Shown here one piece after another: positions 50,960-58,926 of a stretch of 64,000 nt of DNA. The notes below the pieces were generated by a model. It worked only from the letters and a program-made list of their open reading frames with translations, did not search any database and was not told the DNA's origin. Where the stretch lies: positions 28,245 to 92,244 of the forward strand of contig JAKLJY010000015.1 in the NCBI GenBank assembly GCA_023150895.1, in the 5' to 3' direction. A program made the translations under genes and the position numbers. Origin of the DNA: Myxococcota bacterium. GTDB lineage: Bacteria; Myxococcota_A; Bradymonadia; UBA7976; UBA1532. Each line of letters starts with the position of its first letter. Within the stretch, counting starts at the first letter, position 1.

Positions 50960-53900
50960 GTGCCCCATCGCCCCCGCCCCCACGTCCGTCGATCCGCCTC
51001 GCTCGCCCCTCTGCGGCTCGCCCTCATGGCCACGCTGGGGGGCGCGCCCGCGCTCGCCTCGGCCCAGGCGCTGACCCGCACCTGCCTTCCGGGTGAGGCG
51101 CGCAGCCAGGGCCTCTCGGTGCAAGTCGACGGGGACGGTCGGGTGCACCTGAGCCGGGTCGACCGCATCACGGGTGACGTGCTGCACACCGTCGTCGGGC
51201 CCGATGGTGTCGCGACCGACGCCGTCGTCGCGGCCGCGGCCAGTCGTCTCGCCGCCGATGAGATCACCGCAACCGGGCTCGTGCTCATCGACGACGACCC
51301 GGTGATCTGCTTCCGGAACCCGCGCGTCGGCGGTGTCTTCGTCGCATGGCGCGCGGGGGGCGGCTTCGTGACCCGGCAAGTCGCCGCCGCGGCGGATGCC
51401 GGCCGCGATTGCGGACTCGTCCGCGAGGGGGAAGGCCTGCGCCTGTTCTTCACGGAGGCCGGACGCCTGCGCACCGCGACCGTCGCCGGTCCCGGCGCAG
51501 CGGCCGCGGGGGTCCTCGACCTCGACGCGGTGGCCGGGCGAGCGGTCGGCCGCGATCTCGAAGCGCTGACGGACGACACCGGCGCGTGGGCCGTCGTCCA
51601 CCATGACGGGACGGGCGCACTGCGCCTGACCTACCCGGTCGACGGCGGCCCCCGGACCGAGGTGATCCACGGCGGCGCGCCAGCGGCGGGCGTGCGTCCG
51701 ACGATGGTCTTCGGGGAGGACGGTCGTCTCTTCGTCGCCCACGGCGGACTGACGGCCCGCCTCGACGCCGAGAGCGACGCCGGACTCTATGAGACCGTCG
51801 GGCGCCCCGGCGGCGCGTTCTCGACCGCGTCCGTGTTCGGCGGCGCCGGCGGCGGTGGTCAGGCGGCGCTGCGGACCGCCGACGGCCGTGCGCTGTTCGC
51901 CCGCGAGCGTCAGCGCAGCGCGCTGTTCGGCGCCTACGACGCGCTCTGGTACTTCGTCGACACCGGCGCCGGCCTGACCGCCCGCACGCCCCTCGAACAG
52001 GCGACTCAGGCGGCGTCCCGGCACGACTACGGTCCCCTCGCCGCCACCGTCGACCCCTTCGGCGAGCCCGTGCTCGTCTACGGGGACGCCCGCTCTGGGA
52101 CCATCGTCTCGCCGGCCACCGCGCCGACGTGCCTGTACCGGCGACCCGATGCGGACGCCGACGCCCTCCCGGACGTCGTCGAGACACGCCTCGGGACGGA
52201 TCCGCAGAACCCGGATTCGGACGGCGACGGGACACCGGACGGCGTCGAGGTCCTGCGGCTCGGCACCGATCCGACGGCGGACGACACCTGCACCCCGAGC
52301 CCCGAGCGCTGTGACGCCATCGACAACGACTGCGATGGCGAGACGGACGAGGACACGCAGGAGGCCTGTTATCCGGGTCCCGCCGGGACGTCCGGGGTCG
52401 GGCGCTGCACGACCGGGCTGCGCACCTGTGCGGCGGGCGCGTACGGCGCGTGTCAGGGCGCCGTCGTGCCGGAAGCGGCGGATGCCCGCTGCGATGGCCG
52501 GGACGAAGACTGCGACGGCCAGACCGACGAGGACTTCCCCCAGAGCCCGACGGCGTGCGGCGTGGGTGCCTGCGCCGCGGTCGGCCGGACGGCCTGCGTC
52601 TTCGGCAGCGTCGAGGACACCTGCGAGCCCGGGGTTCCGCTGCCCATCGACGCGACGTGTGACGGGGTCGACGAGGACTGCAACGGCCGGGTCGACGACG
52701 CGTTCGTCCCCTCCCCGACCGACTGCGGGCAGGGCGCCTGTGCCGCGGCGGGCGAGCTCGTCTGCGTCGACGGCACGCCGACCGACACGTGCCTCCCGGC
52801 CGTGCCGGCGAGCGCCGACGACCGCACCTGCGATGGGGTGGACGACGACTGCGACGGGGAGGTCGATGAAGACTACCGACCGGCGCCGACGGACTGCGGT
52901 GCCGGCGCATGCACGTCGAACGGCCTGCTCGTCTGCGAAGGCGGCCGGCTGCGGGACACCTGCCGCGCGGCCGATGCGGGCGGCGACGACGCGACGTGTG
53001 ACGGCATCGACGACGACTGCGACGGACGAACCGACGAAGACGCCCTGCCGGTACCGGTGACCTGCGGTGTCGGCGTCTGTGCCCGGGCGGGTCTGGGCCG
53101 CTGCGAGGGCGGGCGACCGATCGTCGACTGTCTCCCCGGCGCCCCCGCCGGCGTCGCCGATGGCTGCAACGGCCTCGACGACGACTGCGACGGCGCGGTC
53201 GACGAGGACGCCGTCCCCCGCCCCGCCAGCTGCGGCCTCGGGCTCTGCCGGCGGGCGGGCGAGCAGCGCTGCGTCGCAGGCGCGCTCGAGACCGTGTGCG
53301 CGCCGGGTGCGCCGGCGGCGCCCGACGACGCCCTCTGCGATGGTCTCGATGGCGACTGCGATGGGCGCGTCGACGAGGATGCGCTTCCGCGCGCGACGAC
53401 CTGCGGGCTCGGTGTCTGTGAACGCGGCGGCGTCGCGACGTGTGAAGGCGGCAGCGAGCGCATCGCGTGCTCGCCCGGTGCGCCGCTCGCCGCCCGCGAC
53501 GAGACGTGTGATGGCCTCGACGAGGACTGCGATGGCGAGACCGACGAGGACTACCCGGGCGCAGCGTTCGCCTGTGGCGTCGGCGTCTGCCGGACCGAGG
53601 GGCGCGCCCGCTGCGTCGCCGGTCGGATCGAGGATGCGTGTCTGCCTCGCCCCCCGGCACCGGAGGCCCTCGACGACGACTGTAACGGGCTCGACGACGA
53701 CTGCGACGGGACGATCGACGAGGCGTACTTCCCGGGTCCGACGCGCTGCGGCGCAGGCGCCTGCGCGGCGACGGGCGAGCGCCTCTGTGCGGCCGGGGAC
53801 GCGTTCGACACCTGCGTGCCGGGACTCCCGGCGGCGGACGATGCAACCTGCGACGGGATCGACGATGACTGTGACGGCGCGATCGACGAGGACGCCGCCC

Positions 53901-56900
53901 CCGTCGAGACGCGCTGCGGCACCGGTGCCTGCGCCTCCGTCGGGCAACGGCGCTGCGAGTCCGGGCGGCTCGTCGACACCTGCGTGGCCGGTGCGCCCGC
54001 CGCGGACGACGCGACGTGTGACGGCCTCGACGCCGACTGCGACGGAGAGATCGACGAGGACGCGCGGCCGAGCGAGACGACGTGCGGCATCGGCGCCTGC
54101 CTGGCCGTCGGCGAGCGCCGCTGCGAGGCGGGCGCCTGGCTCGACACCTGCGCGCCCCACCCACGCCAGGCCGCCACCGACCGCACCTGCGATGGGGTCG
54201 ACGACGACTGCGACGGTCAGCGGGACGAGGACTTCCGGGGCGCCCTGACGACCTGCGGGCAGGGTGTCTGTGAAGCGCGCGGGCGCTTGCGTTGCGTGGG
54301 GGGCGTCGTGGTCGACGACTGTTCGCCCGGCCGCCCCGCGACGCCGACGGATGTCGTCTGCGATGGGCGGGACGAAGACTGTGACGGCGCCGTCGACGAA
54401 GACGCGCCGGTCGTGCCCACGACCTGCGGTCGGGGCGTCTGTGGCGCGACGGGTGAGACCCGTTGTCTCGACGGCCGGCGGGTGGACACCTGCGTCGCCG
54501 GTCCGGCGAGCGCCGACGACGATACGACCTGCGACGGTCTCGACGACGACTGCGACGGGGTCATCGACGAGGACTTCATCGGTCGGGAGCGCGCGTGCGG
54601 CGCCGGCGCCTGCCGCCGGACGGCCCGCGAGATCTGCATCGCCGGCCGCACGACGGACGTCTGCGTCGAAGGCCCGCCCGCCAGCGCCGACGACGAGACG
54701 TGCGATGGCCAGGACGATGACTGCGACGGCGTCGCCGACGAAGACGCCCGTCCGACCCCGAGCCGCTGCGGTCAGGGCGTTTGTGCGGCCGACGGCGTGC
54801 GCGCCTGCATTGGCGGGCGTTGGCAGGACGACTGCGAGCCCGCCCCGCCGGTGGGCGACGATGCGACCTGCGACGGCCTCGACGACGACTGCGACGGGTC
54901 GGTCGACGAAGCGTACCTGCCCACGGAGACGCGCTGTGGGGAGGGCGTCTGCGCCCGTTCGGGTGCGCGTCTCTGCCTCGCCGGTGGGATCGTCGACACG
55001 TGTCGCGCAGCGACCCCCGACCCCGAAACCACCGACGACGACTGCGATGGTCTCGACGACGACTGCGACGGCGTGCCGGACGACGACTTCGCCGGTGCCA
55101 TCGAGACCTGTGGGACGGGCGCCTGCCGTGCAGAGGGACCGGTCACCTGTGTGGCGGGCCGGCGGCGCTCGACCTGTCGCCCCGCGCCACCGGCCGCGGC
55201 CGACGACACCTGCGACGGCATCGACGACGACTGCGACGGCGCCACGGACGAGGACTTCGCGCCCGCGCCGGTCGTCTGCGCACCGGGCGCCTGCCATCCG
55301 ACGGGCCACACCGCCTGCCTCGCGGGCCGGATGACGGACGACTGCGACGCGCCGCCACAGGTCGCGACGGACGAGACGTGCGACGGCCTCGATGACGACT
55401 GCGACGGGGTCGTCGACGACGAGGCCCTCGCCACGCCGCTGACCTGCGGACTCGGCGCGTGCGCCGCTGCCGGCGAGCGTCGGTGCGAGGCCGGCGGCTG
55501 GCGCGAGCGCTGTGTCCCGGGGCGTCCCGCCGCCGACGATGCAACCTGCGACGGCGTCGACGACGACTGCGACGGCATCACCGACGAGGACGCTGCACCC
55601 GCGCCGACCCGGTGTGGCACGGGCGTCTGCGAGGCCACGGGGACACGCACCTGCGCCGACGGCCGCTGGGTCGACGACTGCCACGCGGGGCGCCCCTTGG
55701 GCGCGAACGACGTCACGTGCGACGGCGTCGACGACGACTGCGACGGGGTTCCAGACGACGACGCCGCCCCGGTGCCGAGCAATTGCGGCGTGGGAGCCTG
55801 CGCCGCCGTCGGTCATCGCCGATGTGTCGCCGGGCGGTCGACCGACGACTGCCGCCCGTCTGCGCCCCGGGCCGGCAACGACGCGACCTGCGACGGCGTC
55901 GACGATGACTGCGATGGCGACCTCGACGAAGATGCCGCGGGCCAGGAGATCGTCTGCGGGACGGGCGCCTGCCAGCGCTCCGGATGGCGCGGCTGCGAAG
56001 CCGGCCGGTTCATCGACACCTGCCAGCCCGGGACCCCGCTCGCCGACGGCGATCGGACCTGCAACGGTCTCGACGACGACTGCGACGGGCGCACCGATGA
56101 GGATGTGGCGCCGACGGCGGTCACGTGCGGCATCGGCCTCTGTGCACGGGACGGCGTGCGCGTGTGCGAAGGTGGGCAGCTCGTCGACCGATGTGTCCCC
56201 GGTCCCGCCGCGGCGAACGACGCCACCTGTGATGGCCGCGACGACGATTGCGACGGCGCCCTCGACGAGGACGTTCAGGTCCGCGGGACGACTTGCGGGC
56301 TGGGCGCCTGCGCGTCGCATGGGGAGCGGCGTTGCGAGGGCGGTCGCCTGGTCGACACGTGCGCGCCCGGCACGGCGTCCGGGCCCGATCGGGAGTGTGA
56401 CGGGGTCGACCAGGACTGCGATGGTCGGGCGGACGATGGCTTCACGGGCGTGCCCGTGCTGTGCGGCGAAGGCGCCTGCGGACGGATCGGCGAGACGGCC
56501 TGTGAGGGCGGCGTGGTCGTCGAGGTGTGTACGCCGGGCGCCCCGGCCGCGCGCGACGTCACCTGCGACGCCGTCGACGACGACTGCGACGGCGACCTCG
56601 ACGAAGACGCGCCCCGGACGCCGTCCGTCTGTGGCCGCGGGGCCTGCGAAGCCACGGGCGAGGCCCTCTGCGTCGACGGGGCGTGGGTCGACACCTGCAT
56701 GCCCGGCGCCCCCCGCGACCTGTCTGATGCGACCTGTGATGGCATCGACGAGGACTGTGATGGCCTCGTCGACGAGGACTGCGCCCCGGACGCGCCCGAC
56801 GTCCTCGAAGCCGACGGGGGTGACACCCCGGCCGATGCGTTTGCCGACGACGCCGGCTCACCCGCCCCGGACGCAGCCCCCGAAACGACGACCGACGGTT

Positions 56901-57274
56901 CGGCGCCGCCTCGGGACGCTCGTGCCGAGCCCGCCGGGGACATGCATCCGCCCGCGTCCGCCGACGGCCCTCTGTTTGCGGACGCGACCCCGGCGACTGC
57001 CGACCTCGACCCACCTCACACGGCCCGCCCCGACGGTGTCCTGGGCGATGTGTCTCCCCTGCCCGATGCCGCGTTCGACCCCTGGCCCGAAGCCGGCGTC
57101 ACCATCGAGACGACCTCGCCGAATCCCAGAGTCGATTGCGATTGCCGAGCGGGCGGCGCGGGCGCCGTCTGGCCGTTGTCGGGACTCCTCGCGCTGGCGT
57201 TCGCCGGTCTTCCCCGTCGCCGGCGGCGGGCCCCAGCCCCGACCCGCGACTCAACGGACAACCAACCCGTTTGA
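50960..57274 (+). CDS. Giant secreted MopE-type repeat protein with MYXO-CTERM-like tail
   Basis: A 2104-residue protein. A signal peptide (LRLALMATLGGAPALASA) precedes a beta-propeller-like region to about residue 390, then thrombospondin-3-like calcium loops (PDSDGDGTPDG). Residues about 450-1950 carry 27 copies of a unit of about 55 residues centred on CDGxDDDCDGxxDED, the putative metal-binding MopE motif, alternating with a CGxGxCxxxG ... C half. An Asp/Pro-rich linker ends in VDCDC, a hydrophobic segment and RRRRR, as in surface-sorted myxobacterial proteins. I use the GTG at 50960 (AGGA five bases upstream). Probably a cell-surface calcium- or copper-binding protein. Confidence 0.85.
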   Translation: MPHRPRPHVRRSASLAPLRLALMATLGGAPALASAQALTRTCLPGEARSQGLSVQVDGDGRVHLSRVDRITGDVLHTVVGPDGVATDAVVAAAASRLAADEITATGLVLIDDDPVICFRNPRVGGVFVAWRAGGGFVTRQVAAAADAGRDCGLVREGEGLRLFFTEAGRLRTATVAGPGAAAAGVLDLDAVAGRAVGRDLEALTDDTGAWAVVHHDGTGALRLTYPVDGGPRTEVIHGGAPAAGVRPTMVFGEDGRLFVAHGGLTARLDAESDAGLYETVGRPGGAFSTASVFGGAGGGGQAALRTADGRALFARERQRSALFGAYDALWYFVDTGAGLTARTPLEQATQAASRHDYGPLAATVDPFGEPVLVYGDARSGTIVSPATAPTCLYRRPDADADALPDVVETRLGTDPQNPDSDGDGTPDGVEVLRLGTDPTADDTCTPSPERCDAIDNDCDGETDEDTQEACYPGPAGTSGVGRCTTGLRTCAAGAYGACQGAVVPEAADARCDGRDEDCDGQTDEDFPQSPTACGVGACAAVGRTACVFGSVEDTCEPGVPLPIDATCDGVDEDCNGRVDDAFVPSPTDCGQGACAAAGELVCVDGTPTDTCLPAVPASADDRTCDGVDDDCDGEVDEDYRPAPTDCGAGACTSNGLLVCEGGRLRDTCRAADAGGDDATCDGIDDDCDGRTDEDALPVPVTCGVGVCARAGLGRCEGGRPIVDCLPGAPAGVADGCNGLDDDCDGAVDEDAVPRPASCGLGLCRRAGEQRCVAGALETVCAPGAPAAPDDALCDGLDGDCDGRVDEDALPRATTCGLGVCERGGVATCEGGSERIACSPGAPLAARDETCDGLDEDCDGETDEDYPGAAFACGVGVCRTEGRARCVAGRIEDACLPRPPAPEALDDDCNGLDDDCDGTIDEAYFPGPTRCGAGACAATGERLCAAGDAFDTCVPGLPAADDATCDGIDDDCDGAIDEDAAPVETRCGTGACASVGQRRCESGRLVDTCVAGAPAADDATCDGLDADCDGEIDEDARPSETTCGIGACLAVGERRCEAGAWLDTCAPHPRQAATDRTCDGVDDDCDGQRDEDFRGALTTCGQGVCEARGRLRCVGGVVVDDCSPGRPATPTDVVCDGRDEDCDGAVDEDAPVVPTTCGRGVCGATGETRCLDGRRVDTCVAGPASADDDTTCDGLDDDCDGVIDEDFIGRERACGAGACRRTAREICIAGRTTDVCVEGPPASADDETCDGQDDDCDGVADEDARPTPSRCGQGVCAADGVRACIGGRWQDDCEPAPPVGDDATCDGLDDDCDGSVDEAYLPTETRCGEGVCARSGARLCLAGGIVDTCRAATPDPETTDDDCDGLDDDCDGVPDDDFAGAIETCGTGACRAEGPVTCVAGRRRSTCRPAPPAAADDTCDGIDDDCDGATDEDFAPAPVVCAPGACHPTGHTACLAGRMTDDCDAPPQVATDETCDGLDDDCDGVVDDEALATPLTCGLGACAAAGERRCEAGGWRERCVPGRPAADDATCDGVDDDCDGITDEDAAPAPTRCGTGVCEATGTRTCADGRWVDDCHAGRPLGANDVTCDGVDDDCDGVPDDDAAPVPSNCGVGACAAVGHRRCVAGRSTDDCRPSAPRAGNDATCDGVDDDCDGDLDEDAAGQEIVCGTGACQRSGWRGCEAGRFIDTCQPGTPLADGDRTCNGLDDDCDGRTDEDVAPTAVTCGIGLCARDGVRVCEGGQLVDRCVPGPAAANDATCDGRDDDCDGALDEDVQVRGTTCGLGACASHGERRCEGGRLVDTCAPGTASGPDRECDGVDQDCDGRADDGFTGVPVLCGEGACGRIGETACEGGVVVEVCTPGAPAARDVTCDAVDDDCDGDLDEDAPRTPSVCGRGACEATGEALCVDGAWVDTCMPGAPRDLSDATCDGIDEDCDGLVDEDCAPDAPDVLEADGGDTPADAFADDAGSPAPDAAPETTTDGSAPPRDARAEPAGDMHPPASADGPLFADATPATADLDPPHTARPDGVLGDVSPLPDAAFDPWPEAGVTIETTSPNPRVDCDCRAGGAGAVWPLSGLLALAFAGLPRRRRRAPAPTRDSTDNQPV
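52305..56785 (+). repeat. 27-unit tandem repeat encoding MopE motifs
   Basis: About 27 diverged units of roughly 165 bases, each encoding CDGxDDDCDG. Conservation is strongest in the motif codons (TGCGACGG), so gene conversion or selection keeps the core uniform. Confidence 0.85.
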
Positions 57275-57299
57275 CCACGGGCAACACCGTATGCATTCT
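57271..57299 (+). promoter_or_regulatory. Promoter candidate for the stalked lipoprotein operon
   Basis: TTGACC (57271-57276), a 17-base spacer and CATTCT (57294-57299) in the 74-base gap before 57349. The -35 overlaps the stop of the giant repeat gene. Confidence 0.45.
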
Positions 57300-57348
57300 C
57301 GGACTCCCCCGAAAAAATGAGACGACTTCAGTTCCCGTGGGAGCCCGC

Positions 57349-58926
57349 ATGCGTCCATCGACCTCTGCCCGGCTGCGACCCTGGTTCGCGGCGGGCCTCG
57401 TCGGCCTCGCGTCGACGACCCCCCTGAACGGGTGCTCTGAGCAGGAGCCGAGCATTCTCTGTGAATCCGACGACGATTGTCCGGATCCGGAGATGCCGCT
57501 CTGCAATCGCATCACCGGTACCTGCCTGCCCCCGGACACCAAGTATACGGGAACTCGCGATCTCTTCCTCGGTGGCTCGTTCTCCTGCCCCGTCGTGTCC
57601 GATGAAGACCTGGCGGGCGAGGGCTTCGTCGCGAAGCTGCGGACGTCCCAGGCGTTCCTTTCCGGCCGCGTCGGCAAGTCCCGATTCGAGGACGGAACGT
57701 CGGTCAAGCGCCTGCAGGACAGCGATCTGCTCCCGACGAATCTCATCAACTCGAAGGGCAACCTCGTTCTGAACTTTCAGAGCGTCTGCTACCGGACCGG
57801 ACTCGACCTCGTCTTCGTCCAGTACCTGCCCGACGGCATCTTGCAGCTCGTCGTGACGGGTCGCTTCGAGAGCGGCACCAAATACGATCTGGACACGTTC
57901 GACTCGGTCTTCGGTCTCGCCAAGGTCAACCCGCTTCGGGACTTCGGGTACGTCCTGCTCGGGATGGGCAACCTGACCCAGGGCAAGCTCTTCGTCGAGT
58001 CGGTCACCGAGGACGCGAACGGTCGCATCAAGGGTCGCCTCGCTTCGGGCATCGCGCTCTATGCGGGCACGGGCGGCCTCGGTGACGCCTGCGATGCCCA
58101 CGTCGACTGCGGGCGTCCGAACTACAACTACTGCCTGGCCGGCCGCTGCGTCGCTTTCTGCGCCGATGACGCCGACTGCGTGGATCGCAAGAGCTGCGAC
58201 GCCGAGGCGATGTCCTGCGAGCCGGATATCCGATTCGGCGTGTGCGTCGGGTATGCCGGCGGCCTCGGCGTATGTCTCCCGCGCTGCGGGGCCGACGACA
58301 CCTGCCCCACCGGCTCCATGTGCGGCGATGCGGGAGAAGACGCCGTGCCCGCCTGCACCACGGCAGCGCTCGAGGCCGAAGCGTCGGCCTATACCCAACG
58401 CGAAGGTGAGCCGTGGTCCCCCGACGGCCAAGACTCCGTGTACGACGACGATGACGTCGGCATTCCGGGCACGGAGGAGCTCGGCGACGACGAAGACGTC
58501 GTCGACGACGGCGAGTCCGGCGAGGGCGGCGAGTCCGGCGAGGGCGGCGAGTCCGGCGAGGGCGGCGAATCCGGCGAGGGCGGCGAATCCGGCGAGGGCG
58601 GCGAGTCCGGCGAGGGCGGCGAATCCGGCGAAGGCGGCCAGTCCGGCGAAGGCGGCGAATCCGGCGAAGGCGGCCAGTCCGGCGAAGGCGGCCAGTCCGG
58701 CGAAGGCGGCCAGTCCGGCGAAGGCGGCCAGTCCGGCGAAGGCGGCCAGTCCGGCGAAGGCGGCCAGTCCGGCGAAGGCGGCCAGTCCGGCGAAGGAGGC
58801 CAGCCCGCCGAAGGAGGCCAGCCCGCCGAAGGGGGCCAGCCCGCCGAAGGGGGCCAGCCCGCCGCGGGCGGCCAGCCCGCCGAAGGGGATCAGCAAGCCG
58901 GTGGCGCAGGAGGGCAGGCAGGATGA
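57349..58926 (+). CDS. Lipoprotein with C-terminal SGEGG hexapeptide stalk
   Basis: A 525-residue lipoprotein (lipobox LNGC). Residues 60-240 are a beta-rich domain I do not recognise (LVLNFQSVCYRTGLDLVF). Two small Cys-rich modules follow (CDAHVDCGR, CADDADCVDR), then an acidic stretch and, from about residue 389, 21 tandem hexapeptides: 16 of (E/Q)SGEGG and 5 of QPA(E/A)G. The repeats are at the free C-terminus rather than between anchor and domain. GGAG precedes the ATG. The stop overlaps the next start (ATGA), so the pair is translated together. Confidence 0.78.
   Translation: MRPSTSARLRPWFAAGLVGLASTTPLNGCSEQEPSILCESDDDCPDPEMPLCNRITGTCLPPDTKYTGTRDLFLGGSFSCPVVSDEDLAGEGFVAKLRTSQAFLSGRVGKSRFEDGTSVKRLQDSDLLPTNLINSKGNLVLNFQSVCYRTGLDLVFVQYLPDGILQLVVTGRFESGTKYDLDTFDSVFGLAKVNPLRDFGYVLLGMGNLTQGKLFVESVTEDANGRIKGRLASGIALYAGTGGLGDACDAHVDCGRPNYNYCLAGRCVAFCADDADCVDRKSCDAEAMSCEPDIRFGVCVGYAGGLGVCLPRCGADDTCPTGSMCGDAGEDAVPACTTAALEAEASAYTQREGEPWSPDGQDSVYDDDDVGIPGTEELGDDEDVVDDGESGEGGESGEGGESGEGGESGEGGESGEGGESGEGGESGEGGQSGEGGESGEGGQSGEGGQSGEGGQSGEGGQSGEGGQSGEGGQSGEGGQSGEGGQPAEGGQPAEGGQPAEGGQPAAGGQPAEGDQQAGGAGGQAG
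58513..58890 (+). repeat. 18-base tandem repeat, 21 units
   Basis: Exactly 16 units encode (E/Q)SGEGG (58513-58800) and 5 encode QPA(E/A)G(G/D) (58801-58890). Neighbouring units are near-identical and change in blocks (E-type, Q-type, PA-type), the mark of recent unit duplication. Confidence 0.92.

Noticed and set aside
50294..56320. A 2008-codon open frame on the minus strand
   Set aside because: It is antisense to the MopE repeat gene, has no domain, and its composition (Val/Ala/Arg-rich) is what the repeat gives on the other strand.
58513..58890. CRISPR-like array of short repeats
   Set aside because: Units are contiguous 18-base codon repeats without spacers and lie in frame in a gene.
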